From JANYJZ01 sp964523395 (GTDB taxonomy: Bacteria; Bacteroidota; Ignavibacteria; UBA10030; SZUA-254): a stretch of DNA of 52,980 nt. Below, one piece after another: positions 26,556 through 35,577 of this stretch; position 1 is the first letter of the stretch; the number at the start of each line of letters is the position of its first letter. Location of the stretch: assembly GCA_964523395.1 (NCBI GenBank), contig CAZFXS010000018.1, positions 1 to 52,980 on the forward strand, in the 5' to 3' direction. The notes below the pieces were generated by a model, which saw only the letters and a program-made list of their open reading frames with translations, made no database searches and was not told the origin of the DNA. Both the position numbers and the translations under genes were made by a program.

Positions 26556-27890
26556 TTATCCCGTTTGTTTTTCAGTTATAACTTCAGATACGGTTGATGT
26601 TCTGTATATGCCAAAATATACCGCAGCAATAACAAACGAGATGCACATACTAGCAGCATACGCCATTGCGGCACCTTCAGCGGCAAACAACGGAACAAGC
26701 ACAAGATTGCCGGTGATAAGTACACCCAGTGAAGCAGACGACATTACAGGAAATACGGACGATTTGTTTATTGAAAACAAACTTGCCGTTAGCGGATATG
26801 ATAGCACATTAAACATAAGACCGATACATAATATTCTTAATACTGATGCCGAACCGGAAAATTGAGAACCAAATAATATCGCAACGAGCGGACCTGCCAG
26901 CAAAAGAATGCAAACTATTCCGCAACATATAATGCCAACCATGAGAAAAGAGTTTCGCCGCTTCCGTGAAAGCACATCCGGTGTTAATGATGCCGACATA
27001 TCAGCCAGCAACACAGACATATATGAACTCGATACCAATCCTATAAGCCCTGAAATTTTCGAAGCCGCACCATACAACCCAAGAGCATTTGCGTCCGAAA
27101 GACCGCCGATAAATGCCATATCCAGCCTCGCGCCAAGAAGCGTTATTGCCTGATACAATGAAATCCATTTATTGAAGGAAAACATTTTCCGTTCAAGGTC
27201 ACGGTCCTTTAAAGTAAAGGAAAGCTCTTTGAACGGAGAAAAAATATACATTGACAGGAAAAATAACGAAATTGCACTTATCTCAACCCAGATCAGAAGC
27301 TCCACTGAGTATCTACCAATTAAGTAGACCGCTGTCAGGATAAGAACAAGTCGTGTCACAGACCTCAGTGAGAGAAGCAGCGCATATGTGCGGAATTGTT
27401 TGAACGAATGATAAATTGGCGTAAATAAACCCGCGCCAACACTTAAAGCGCATCCTACCAGTGAAAGCCGGAGGTAGGCGGTAATTTGCTCATCGACATG
27501 GTTAAAAATATATCCCGCGAGCGTGTTAAGAAAAATCAATGCAAGGAACAGTATTCCCCCACCGACAATCAATTTCCACCGCATGACAATTGCTACTACC
27601 GTTTTCAGTTTCTGCCGGTTTCCCTCCGCTACACTTTCGGAACCGAACCGAACGATAGAACTGCTGAAGCCCAAATCGGCAATATCGGTAACAAGGGCAA
27701 GGAAAGAGATAATCAACGTGTAAATTCCGTACTCTGCGACCCCCAGAAACCGCGCCAGCACACCTGCAATGACCGCCCCTATCGCTCCATTCACTGCGGA
27801 TGAGCCGCCGAGCCAGAATGTATTTTCCACTGTCTTGGATTTCATTCCGCGTTGAAGAACTCCCTGCACTTTGTTTATGAATGCATTCAT
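26556..27890 (-). CDS. Wzx-like polysaccharide flippase (MOP superfamily)
   Basis: The 444-residue protein is almost wholly hydrophobic, with about 12 predicted membrane helices, as in the MOP/PST family. It begins ENTFWLGGSSAVNGAIGAVIAGVLARFLGVAEYGIYTL, the usual family opening, and continues in pairs of helices. It should flip an undecaprenyl-linked oligosaccharide across the cytoplasmic membrane for assembly outside. It overlaps the upstream glycosyltransferase by four bases and precedes the methyltransferase by four. No Wzy-type polymerase or initiating phosphoglycosyl transferase is seen in the window, so the locus is incomplete here or depends on genes elsewhere. Confidence 0.93.
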   Translation of the reverse strand: MNAFINKVQGVLQRGMKSKTVENTFWLGGSSAVNGAIGAVIAGVLARFLGVAEYGIYTLIISFLALVTDIADLGFSSSIVRFGSESVAEGNRQKLKTVVAIVMRWKLIVGGGILFLALIFLNTLAGYIFNHVDEQITAYLRLSLVGCALSVGAGLFTPIYHSFKQFRTYALLLSLRSVTRLVLILTAVYLIGRYSVELLIWVEISAISLFFLSMYIFSPFKELSFTLKDRDLERKMFSFNKWISLYQAITLLGARLDMAFIGGLSDANALGLYGAASKISGLIGLVSSSYMSVLLADMSASLTPDVLSRKRRNSFLMVGIICCGIVCILLLAGPLVAILFGSQFSGSASVLRILCIGLMFNVLSYPLTASLFSINKSSVFPVMSSASLGVLITGNLVLVPLFAAEGAAMAYAASMCISFVIAAVYFGIYRTSTVSEVITEKQTG

Positions 27891-29101
27891 TTCTTGATCA
27901 CTTGATTGAATGCATCCACAAATGATTGCGCATGTGATTGCCAGGAATTTTTTCCTGCAATCGCCTTTCGTTGAGAAGCGAGTCCATTATTTTCCTCCGC
28001 AAGTACCTTGCGCAAAGCTTCTGCAAATGATGCAGGCGTTGCAGCAAATGTCATAAGACCCTCATCAACATACGATTGCAATTCGTTTAATGGAGTCGAA
28101 ACAACCGGCTTTCCGAGTGCGAAATATTCGAAGATTTTCACGGGGTTTGTTGTTTCGGCGATTCCTCCGGCCACGAAAGGAATGATGCATACATTAAAGC
28201 GCTGTATGCAGGCTGGTACCTCTTCGTATGACTTCTTTCCCAGCCAGTGAATGTTCTTCTCTCGTTGCAGTTGACTGGCTCTTTCTTCATGTTCTACCGG
28301 ACCGATAAATACAAACGAAACCTCTGGCAACAATACTGCAACATCATGGATCAGCTCATAATCAGTCCATCCCGCCAGATAACCGACATATCCTACGACC
28401 GGGCCGGCAATCTGTTTAAGATCATCAGGTACCGCGGCAGTTGAGTGTTGTTGGAACCACTCCACATCGACGCCGTTTGGTATACGCCTCACCTGTTTGC
28501 TGGTTTTTGATTGGAGCTGTTTCTGAAGTTTCCTCGATGTCGAAATAATTATATCTGCCGTATCCAAAAGCTGTGTTTCATATTCAGCAAATCGTTCCGG
28601 CGATGCATATCCCACATATAAACTGATGTCATCAATGCAATCATAACATATTATTTCAGCGTCGCCCCTGTGAACAACATTTCCCCAAAACGGATCAATA
28701 AATATGCCCGCGCTTTTTTCACTCGCATGGAAAACTTTTCTGAGAAGAAATTGCCGGTAAATCGCGGAGGTGAGCATTTCAAGAAACCGCGAGTTTACCC
28801 TGTTCACCGGAAAAGTCACAGGAAGCGACAATATTTCAAATTGTTCAGCAGGAAAAATTCTACGTGGTGTTTGCGTTATAGCTGAGGGAAATATCAGCGC
28901 AATACTTCCGAGCAGATGATACCATAACGACACAAGAATTACTTTCCACAATCCTGGTCGGTTTCCGGAAAGATATTCTTTGAATCCGGACGGTTGAACA
29001 AATGTGACGGGAATGTGCATTGACCTGAACCGGTTGGCTAATTGTTGCGGACGCTGATGCAGAAAGTCATACCTGATCGGTGAAAACAGATAGATGCGCA
29101 T
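27887..29101 (-). CDS. Glycosyltransferase (GT4/TuaH-like)
   Basis: ATG 29101 is chosen; the frame can extend three codons to a TTG. The 404-residue GT-B protein opens RIYLFSPIRYDFLHQRPQQLANRF, a phrase seen in teichuronic-acid TuaH-like transferases. GDAEIICYDCIDDISLYVGYA and IISTSRKLQKQLQSK form the middle. The donor half has VVGYVGYLAGWTDYELIHDV, FVFIGPVEHEERASQL and TTNPVKIFEYFALGKPVVST, with the Glu that contacts the sugar nucleotide. It is the first gene of the glycan locus; the next gene upstream (CorC) is 43 bases away on the same strand. The acceptor is unknown. Confidence 0.9.
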   Translation of the reverse strand: MRIYLFSPIRYDFLHQRPQQLANRFRSMHIPVTFVQPSGFKEYLSGNRPGLWKVILVSLWYHLLGSIALIFPSAITQTPRRIFPAEQFEILSLPVTFPVNRVNSRFLEMLTSAIYRQFLLRKVFHASEKSAGIFIDPFWGNVVHRGDAEIICYDCIDDISLYVGYASPERFAEYETQLLDTADIIISTSRKLQKQLQSKTSKQVRRIPNGVDVEWFQQHSTAAVPDDLKQIAGPVVGYVGYLAGWTDYELIHDVAVLLPEVSFVFIGPVEHEERASQLQREKNIHWLGKKSYEEVPACIQRFNVCIIPFVAGGIAETTNPVKIFEYFALGKPVVSTPLNELQSYVDEGLMTFAATPASFAEALRKVLAEENNGLASQRKAIAGKNSWQSHAQSFVDAFNQVIKK

Positions 29102-29144
29102 CAATGGCAACTCTCCGGTTTATGAATAAACCGTGATCGGATCA

Positions 29145-30476
29145 TCAGGCAATTTCGGTTTCAATTGCCGGCGGCTGAGGAAGTTTTTTTACTCTGACAA
29201 GCCGGATGCGGCGCTGGCTTTTTTTCAGAACGGAAAAATGAAGGTTTTCATATTGAATTTCTTCCTGCACTTCGGGGATTTTTCCGGTGATAGTATAAAG
29301 AAAACCGTTCAATGTCTCGTACCTGTTGTCTTCAGGAATTTCCACACCGAATTTCTCGTTAAAAATATCGATGGGAATCCTGGCGTTGACGATTGCAGAT
29401 CCGTCTGACGACTGCTCTACGTCTTTCAGGACTTCATCGTATTCATCATGGATTTCACCGACAATTTCTTCGAGTATATCTTCCATCGTAATGAGTCCTT
29501 CAGTACCTCCAAACTCATCAACAATAATTGCCATAGATAATTTCTTCTGCTGCATATCGCGCAACAGCTGGCTGATTTTTATTGTCCCAGGGACAAAATG
29601 AGCCGGACGAATAATGTCTTCAAGTACAATAAGATCGCGGTGCTCAAGCAGACTAATGAGGTCTTTCGTATGGATAATGCCGATGATATTGTCAATAGTG
29701 TCGCGGAATACCGGCATTCGAGAATATCCCTCTTCTGTAACCGTGCGAATAATTTTATCCCGCGAAGTTTTGTGGTCGATAGCAACCATATCGGTGCGGG
29801 GAACCATGATTTCTTTTGCGGTTGTTCCGGAAAATTCAAAGATGCTGGAAATAAGTTCCTGCTCGGTTTTATTGAGAACTCCGGTCTTCGCACCCTCCGC
29901 AACTATGATTTGAAGTTCTTCAGCGGAGTGAAGCAATTCACTCGCGCCGGAAGGAGAAATCCCGGCGGCACGCAAGAATAAATTTGCAGCATTGTTCAAT
30001 AACCAGATAGCAGGTTTGAACACCCGGTAAAATAACTGAAGCGGAAATGAGACAAGAAGCGTCGTCGTTTCGGGAAATTGAATTGCAAGAGACTTCGGCG
30101 CAAGTTCGCCCAGAACGATATGAAGAAATGTCAGAATGGCAAAACTGATACCAAATGCAATTGCATGGACAACTTGGGGATTAACAATGCCGAAAACGCC
30201 CAATGGACCAATAATCATATCGGCGAGGAGCGGTTCTCCCACCCAGCCAAGGCCAAGACTTGTCAGTGTAATACCTAACTGGGTAGCGGAGAGATATGCG
30301 TCAAGATGGTCGACGATATTCTTTGCAAGCGAAGCCCGGCGATGGCCAACCTTTACTTTCTGGGCAATCTGGGAAGAACGAACTTTGACGATGGCAAATT
30401 CCGCCGCGACAAAGAATCCGTTGGCAAACACCAACAGTAAAATAAAAATGATATTGCCGATAGCTTGTGTAATCAC
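29145..30476 (-). CDS. CorC/HlyC-type CNNM transporter protein
   Basis: The 443-residue protein has an N-terminal DUF21/CNNM membrane domain (about residues 1-190, three to four helices; FILLLVFANGFFVAAEFAIVKVRSSQI, LSATQLGITLTSLGLGWVGEP). A CBS pair follows (about 210-330; MVPRTDMVAID, GIIHTKDLISLLEH, MAIIVDEFGGTEGLITMEDI). The C-terminal CorC_HlyC domain ends it (ARIPIDIFNEKFG ... LNGFLYTITGKIPE). Members are linked to magnesium or other divalent cation efflux or homeostasis. The start is GTG 30476; no ATG lies in frame before the upstream stop. It precedes the glycan locus by 43 bases but belongs to a different process. Confidence 0.94.
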   Translation of the reverse strand: MITQAIGNIIFILLLVFANGFFVAAEFAIVKVRSSQIAQKVKVGHRRASLAKNIVDHLDAYLSATQLGITLTSLGLGWVGEPLLADMIIGPLGVFGIVNPQVVHAIAFGISFAILTFLHIVLGELAPKSLAIQFPETTTLLVSFPLQLFYRVFKPAIWLLNNAANLFLRAAGISPSGASELLHSAEELQIIVAEGAKTGVLNKTEQELISSIFEFSGTTAKEIMVPRTDMVAIDHKTSRDKIIRTVTEEGYSRMPVFRDTIDNIIGIIHTKDLISLLEHRDLIVLEDIIRPAHFVPGTIKISQLLRDMQQKKLSMAIIVDEFGGTEGLITMEDILEEIVGEIHDEYDEVLKDVEQSSDGSAIVNARIPIDIFNEKFGVEIPEDNRYETLNGFLYTITGKIPEVQEEIQYENLHFSVLKKSQRRIRLVRVKKLPQPPAIETEIA

Positions 30477-30615
30477 TCGTACAAATCGGGCGATATGGCG
30501 GCTTTTTTCATCATGTCAGGTACAATGTACAAGAAATGACGATGCGAATCAAACGGAAAGCTTATAATGAAATCACGGGAGGAATGTACATGCATCAAAC
30601 GCAGTGTCAAACACC

Positions 30616-31344
30616 TCAATAAAAAACCCTTTCTAAAACAAGTCCGTTTGGTGGTGCGGCCATTCCCGCTGAGGAACGATCCTTTGCGTCAAGAATCTTG
30701 TAAAAATCATTCAGGGAAAGATACCCGCGCCCGACATCGACCATTGTTCCGACCAACGCACGAACCATTCCATGCAAAAACCTGTCGGCTCTTATCGTAA
30801 AAATTTGTTTTGGGAACTCATCCAGCCACACCGCATCGTAAACGGTGCATCGATGGTGCTCAACTTCTGAATTTGCTTTACAATAGGATGTAAAATCATG
30901 AACTCCTCGTATCGATTCCGCCGCCTGGTTCATCATTTCAATATCGAGATCATATTTTACATACCACGAGTACGACCGCAAAAGCGCTGTGGGTAGACGA
31001 ACAATAGTATAGCTGTACATTCTTGCCTTTGCGGAAAAACGGGAATGAAAATCTTCGGGTACCTCGCAAATTTCACGGATGACAATATCACCGGGAAGAA
31101 GAGCGTTAAACGCCCGAAACATTTCTGCAGTGGGAAGAGAATGTTCAGTTTTGAAATTTGCAGTTTGCCCGCGAGCATGAACACCGGTGTCTGTTCTGCC
31201 GGAACCGGTAACCGATATCGCTTCTCTGAGCACTTGTTGAAGAACAGCTTCTACAGCCTCCTGAACAGTACGCGCGTTCTCCTGCCTCTGCCAGCCGGCG
31301 TAATTTGTGCCGTCGTACTCCAGAATAAGTTTAATATTCCTCAT
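30616..31344 (-). CDS. truA: tRNA pseudouridine(38-40) synthase
   Basis: The 242-residue enzyme converts uridines 38-40 of many tRNA anticodon arms to pseudouridine. The opening KLILEYDGTNYAGWQRQ and the catalytic motif SGRTDTGVHARGQ with Asp52 are intact. Later family markers are FHSRFSAKARMYSYTI, DFTSYCKANSEVEHHRCTVY and FLHGMVRALVGTMVDVGRG. Length is standard. It is 139 bases upstream of the CorC gene on the same strand. No unusual features. Confidence 0.97.
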   Translation of the reverse strand: MRNIKLILEYDGTNYAGWQRQENARTVQEAVEAVLQQVLREAISVTGSGRTDTGVHARGQTANFKTEHSLPTAEMFRAFNALLPGDIVIREICEVPEDFHSRFSAKARMYSYTIVRLPTALLRSYSWYVKYDLDIEMMNQAAESIRGVHDFTSYCKANSEVEHHRCTVYDAVWLDEFPKQIFTIRADRFLHGMVRALVGTMVDVGRGYLSLNDFYKILDAKDRSSAGMAAPPNGLVLERVFY

Positions 31345-31399
31345 ATCAGCATGGACTGAGCAAAAGGAATGTATGAACAGGTGCAGGAAAAGAAATGCT

Positions 31400-32143
31400 T
31401 CAGAATGTTTTGGAAAATGATATCATTATTCCGTCAGGGTTCGTCACCGAGCCGAGCAGTTTCGCGCGGATATCAAGAAGCCCGGCCTCCTCCAGTTGCT
31501 TGTTATGCGAGATAGCAACGCGTGCGGCATTAATCGCACTGACAACATGGTTCACGGCAATAGCTGCCGCAACAAATCTTGTATTGTTAAACATATTGTC
31601 GCTCGATATCCTTTGTCCTCTGAATGTTTCCCTGTTGGCATCACTGTCCCATTGCCAGTAATATGCTGAATTAGGATCATAAACATCCTGCGGATCCCGG
31701 TCGCGAAGTGCCTGCTCGTTAAAGTCATACACATTATTGAAGTTGCTGATATCGATAAAATACTGATCGTCTTTTCCGTCAAATGACGTGGCGGCGTGCT
31801 GGGCAGCAAACCGGCGCGCGTCATCCTGCATAGAGTTCGCGTGAAGATGAATTGAACCGAGAGTTATCCAAAGCAATCCTTCAGCTACAGTAAAATATTT
31901 TCCCGTTCCGTAATCCCCAGCGTACAGTTCCCCCATTCCAGGCAGCAGGAGTGAATACAAACTCGCTATGGCAACATTTTTTTTACCGGAAGAAGCTCCC
32001 GTGAGATCCACATCCTGGGAAGATGGTATTGTTGAAATAAAAGAGGAAAACAAATCACGGCGTGATTCATCTGCAGACATCGGCGCTTGCTGGGCAAACA
32101 GCGATAACGGCATCAGGAGGAGAAGGACAAAATATAATTTCAT
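31400..32143 (-). CDS. DUF5683-like membrane-associated protein
   Basis: ATG 32143 begins a signal peptide (MKLYFVLLLLMPLSLFAQQ); an ATG at 32182 would put 13 extra residues before it. The 247-residue protein has the motif VAIASLYSLLLPGMGELYAGDYGTGKYF, the 'PGxGxxYxG' helix pair shared by DUF5683 and TM2-like proteins. WITLGSIHLHANSM follows, and a later hydrophobic helix is FVAAAIAVNHVVSAINAARVA. Function is unknown; such proteins are common in Bacteroidota and lie in the envelope. It follows mtaB by 42 bases and precedes truA by 55. Confidence 0.75.
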   Translation of the reverse strand: MKLYFVLLLLMPLSLFAQQAPMSADESRRDLFSSFISTIPSSQDVDLTGASSGKKNVAIASLYSLLLPGMGELYAGDYGTGKYFTVAEGLLWITLGSIHLHANSMQDDARRFAAQHAATSFDGKDDQYFIDISNFNNVYDFNEQALRDRDPQDVYDPNSAYYWQWDSDANRETFRGQRISSDNMFNNTRFVAAAIAVNHVVSAINAARVAISHNKQLEEAGLLDIRAKLLGSVTNPDGIMISFSKTF

Positions 32144-32185
32144 GGTATATCTCTGAAATAATGTTGGAAAAATGAACTGCAATTG

Positions 32186-33526
32186 TTAACCATGAATCAT
32201 TGCGACCCTTCCGGCATGTGAATGATTATTCGAAGAATGGATGCTACCCGTACAAATCTCATTGTCAACGGAATCGATCCTCACCGGCACAATCGTATTA
32301 CTAAATTCATCTCCGCCCATCACTGATACACGTATGTAGTTTGATGTAAAACCGGAGATGCTTCCATCTTGCATGCTACTTTCGAACAGAACTGGGAGAA
32401 TTGTACCGACGTGCGCTGTATAAAACTCACGCCGTTTTTTCCTGCTCATTTCACGAAGTATTTCATTTCGGCGATATCGCACACCGGGATCGACTGCATA
32501 CGGAAACTCGGCAGCAAGTGTGCCCTGGCGTTCTGAATATGTGAACACATGAAGATACGAAACCGGAAGTTCATCAAGAAAGCGACAGGTTTCTTCAAAC
32601 AGTTCATCAGTTTCTCCGGGAAAACCTGTAATTACATCAACACCGATTCCCGCAGCGGGATCAGAAGTCTTAATATACTCTATGACATTTCGGTAATGTG
32701 AAGTATCATACCGGCGGCGCATCTTTTTCAGTATCGTATCGCTGCCGCTCTGGAGAGGAATATGAAAATGATTGCAGAATTTTTCGGAACTAAGAATAAC
32801 ATCAATCAACTCAATCGTTAATAAATTCGGCTCAATGGAACTTACTCTGTACCGGTGAATGCCTTCCACTCCTTCCAGTGCGCGCAGTAACTCAATCAGA
32901 CTAGTTCCAATGTTCTTGCCAAAATCACCAACATTGACACCGGTAAGGACTATTTCCTTATAACCTTGAGCAGATAAAGTCTCGGCCTGCCGGAGTATAT
33001 CCGCAACCTGGGCGCTTCTGCTTTTCCCACGTGCTTCAGGGATCGTACAGAATGAACATACATAATCGCACCCGTCCTGCACTTTAAGAAACGCGCGCGT
33101 CCGGCCACCGACTTCCGCAGAATACGCGGAATGAAAATCGTCAGCTTCATCAATACACGAAACAAAAATCTGAGGGACAGTTCTCTTAGCAAAAGAATTT
33201 GTCAGATCGGAAAGACGAAACTTATCCTTTGTTCCGACGATGAGATCCACCCCGTCAATCGAAGCAATTTCCCGGGGTTGAAGCTGCGCGTAACATCCTG
33301 TAACAATGACGAAAGCATCGGGAGAAGTCCGTAAAGCGCGGCGGATAAGCTGGCGGCATTCTTTATCGGCACGTTCAGTGACACTGCACGTATTCAGGAG
33401 GAAAACATCTGCCGGTTCATGCGGCTCTACAACGGTAAAACCCGCATCGACAAACTCCCTGCCGAGTGTTGATGATTCGGCATAGTTGAGCTTGCAGCCA
33501 AGCGTATGGATCGCAATTTTTTTCAT
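32186..33526 (-). CDS. mtaB: tRNA t6A37 methylthiotransferase
   Basis: The 446-residue radical-SAM enzyme adds a methylthio group to t6A37 in ANN-decoding tRNAs. The N-terminal MTTase domain has Cys11 (HTLGCKLNYAE, the MtaB-specific form), Cys47 (NTCSVT) and Cys78 (TGCYAQ) for one Fe-S cluster. The radical-SAM triad is Cys153, Cys157 and Cys160 (DGCDYVCSFCTIPEARG). A TRAM-like C-terminal segment is present. It is separated from rpsA upstream by a terminator and so needs its own promoter or readthrough. Distinction from MiaB and RimO rests on the HTLGCKLN opening. Confidence 0.95.
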   Translation of the reverse strand: MKKIAIHTLGCKLNYAESSTLGREFVDAGFTVVEPHEPADVFLLNTCSVTERADKECRQLIRRALRTSPDAFVIVTGCYAQLQPREIASIDGVDLIVGTKDKFRLSDLTNSFAKRTVPQIFVSCIDEADDFHSAYSAEVGGRTRAFLKVQDGCDYVCSFCTIPEARGKSRSAQVADILRQAETLSAQGYKEIVLTGVNVGDFGKNIGTSLIELLRALEGVEGIHRYRVSSIEPNLLTIELIDVILSSEKFCNHFHIPLQSGSDTILKKMRRRYDTSHYRNVIEYIKTSDPAAGIGVDVITGFPGETDELFEETCRFLDELPVSYLHVFTYSERQGTLAAEFPYAVDPGVRYRRNEILREMSRKKRREFYTAHVGTILPVLFESSMQDGSISGFTSNYIRVSVMGGDEFSNTIVPVRIDSVDNEICTGSIHSSNNHSHAGRVAMIHG

Positions 33527-33537
33527 GGAATAAAATA

Positions 33538-33567
33538 CAAAGAGTTGTCCATAAAGACAACTCTTTG
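33538..33567 (-). terminator. Rho-independent terminator after rpsA
   Basis: A 12-bp perfect stem (33538-33549 with 33556-33567) with a 6-nt loop is followed on the minus strand by TATTTTATT. It lies 22 bases after the rpsA stop and 11 bases before the mtaB start. Confidence 0.85.
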
Positions 33568-33589
33568 TTTGTTTGACTCGATTGAATTA

Positions 33590-35431
33590 TTACATCATGA
33601 ATTCAGATGTCGGCGGCTGTTCGTTCATGCCTTCCGGTGCGGTTTCCACCGGCTTGCCTGAAACGCTGGCAACATCTTTTAGGGTCATCGGAGGCAGTTT
33701 GTGCTTAGCGACATATTCGTCGATGGCACCCTGCTCTTTACCTTTCAGGTACTCCACGACGGAAAGCACAATCTTCTTACTTTCCTTATCGAACTCGATA
33801 ACCTTTAAGGGAATCTCGTCACCGACATGGAACGCATCCGCAATCTGCTTAATTTGCGTCATCGCAAGCTGAGATGCAGGCACAAATCCGTCAACACCAA
33901 ACGGCATTTCAACGATAACGCCTTTTTCAATGATGCGGACGATTTTACCTGATGTCTCTGTGCCGGTCTTGTACGCTTCCGCAAATGCATCCCACGGATT
34001 TTCTTTCACCTGTTTGTGGCCGAGAGAAATCCTGCGCTGCTCGACATCAATCGCGAGGATAACGATATCAAGACGGTCGCCCTTCTTCACAACTTCGCCG
34101 GGATGACGGATTTTCTTTGTCCATGACAAATCGGAAATATGGACAAGCCCGTCAACACCCTCTTCCAGTTCAACAAACACGCCAAAGTTGGTAAGGTTAC
34201 GGACAATACCAGTATGCTTTGAACCGACGGGATATTTCTGCAACAGATTCAGCCACGGATCGGGTTCGAGTTGTTTCATGCCGAGAGAAATTTTCTTGTT
34301 ATCCTTATCGAGACTGAGGATCACAGCATCAATCATTTGCCCCATAGAAACAACCTGTGACGGATGTTTGATATGCTGTGTCCAGCTCATTTCAGAAATG
34401 TGAATAAGGCCTTCGATACCCTTTTCAATTTCGATAAACGCTCCGTAATCCGCGAGCGAAACGACTTTACCGTTAACTTTTGTTCCGACGGGATATTTCG
34501 TTTCAATATTTTCCCATGGATGCGGCTGAAGCTGTTTCAGACCAAGAGAAATTCTCTTCTTCTGTTCATCAAAATCGAGAACCACAACTGAGATAGTCTG
34601 ATCAAGCTTCACAACTTCAGAAGGATGGTTGACACGGCCCCATGAAAGGTCAGTGATATGGACAAGTCCGTCAACACCGCCAAGATCAATGAACACACCG
34701 AAGTCGGTAATGGCTTTCACACTGCCCTCAAGAATCTGGCCTTTGACAAGGCTGTTCATGATTGCACTGCGTTGTTCCTGCATTTCCGCTTCGATAAGAA
34801 CTTTATGACTTACAACGACATTTTCATTTGGATGATTGATTTTCGCGACTTTAAATTCCATCGTTTTTCCGAGGAACTGATCAAAATCCCTGACCGGTTT
34901 CACATCGATTTGAGAACCGGGAAGGAATGCATCAAGCCCCATAAGGTCGACAACAAGTCCGCCTTTAATACGACGTGTAATTTTTCCCTGCAACACTTCA
35001 CCAGTTTCATATGAGCGGGTAACACGTTCCCACGTCCGCATAAAGTCTGCGCGCTTGCGCGACAGGACAAGCTGTCCGTCTTTGTTTTCAACGCTCTCGA
35101 GGAATACTTCGATTTCGTCTCCGGGCTTCAGCTCGTCGATATTCGGAAACTCCATCATTGGGACAAGGCCTTCGGACTTGAACCCGATGTCTATCGCAAC
35201 GCCGTTATCGGTAATTGCGACAATCTTTCCTTTGACAATCTGGCCTTCATAAATACTGCTGAAGGTATTGTCATAGAGCTTCGCGAGATCTTTGTATTCC
35301 TGTTCGGAATATTCGCGCTCTTCAATATCGGCAAGACTGAACTTCTTGCGGGATTGAGGCTTCATTGCGGATTTTGATGCTTTTAACGCATCGTGGATTG
35401 TGGGTATTGCTTCTTTCTGTTCTACAGCCAT
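33590..35431 (-). CDS. rpsA: 30S ribosomal protein S1
   Basis: ATG 35431 has AGGAG about six bases upstream; a further 17 codons are open but weaker. The 613-residue protein has six S1 (OB-fold) domains of about 70-85 residues. Their starts read EGQIVKGKIVAITDNGVAID, TGEVLQGKITRRIKGGL, KGQILEGSVKAITDFGVFID, VGTKVNGKVVSLADYGAFIE, VGSKHTGIVRNLTNFGVFVE and TGTETSGKIVRIIEKGVIVE. The first two bind the ribosome and the later ones bind mRNA. The 3' end of the protein is poorly conserved. It follows ispH by about 146 bases in the order cmk-ispH-rpsA. Confidence 0.96.
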   Translation of the reverse strand: MAVEQKEAIPTIHDALKASKSAMKPQSRKKFSLADIEEREYSEQEYKDLAKLYDNTFSSIYEGQIVKGKIVAITDNGVAIDIGFKSEGLVPMMEFPNIDELKPGDEIEVFLESVENKDGQLVLSRKRADFMRTWERVTRSYETGEVLQGKITRRIKGGLVVDLMGLDAFLPGSQIDVKPVRDFDQFLGKTMEFKVAKINHPNENVVVSHKVLIEAEMQEQRSAIMNSLVKGQILEGSVKAITDFGVFIDLGGVDGLVHITDLSWGRVNHPSEVVKLDQTISVVVLDFDEQKKRISLGLKQLQPHPWENIETKYPVGTKVNGKVVSLADYGAFIEIEKGIEGLIHISEMSWTQHIKHPSQVVSMGQMIDAVILSLDKDNKKISLGMKQLEPDPWLNLLQKYPVGSKHTGIVRNLTNFGVFVELEEGVDGLVHISDLSWTKKIRHPGEVVKKGDRLDIVILAIDVEQRRISLGHKQVKENPWDAFAEAYKTGTETSGKIVRIIEKGVIVEMPFGVDGFVPASQLAMTQIKQIADAFHVGDEIPLKVIEFDKESKKIVLSVVEYLKGKEQGAIDEYVAKHKLPPMTLKDVASVSGKPVETAPEGMNEQPPTSEFMM

Positions 35432-35577
35432 TACATCTCCTGAAAACAATCTCCCAGACAACGAGAAATCATTCTTACTCATTCCAACATATCTTCAGGC
35501 AAGTCATCAAATCCCGCAGATACTGATTGGAACGTATGTTATTGATTGATGATAGTAATTAGGATGACTTAAAAAAA

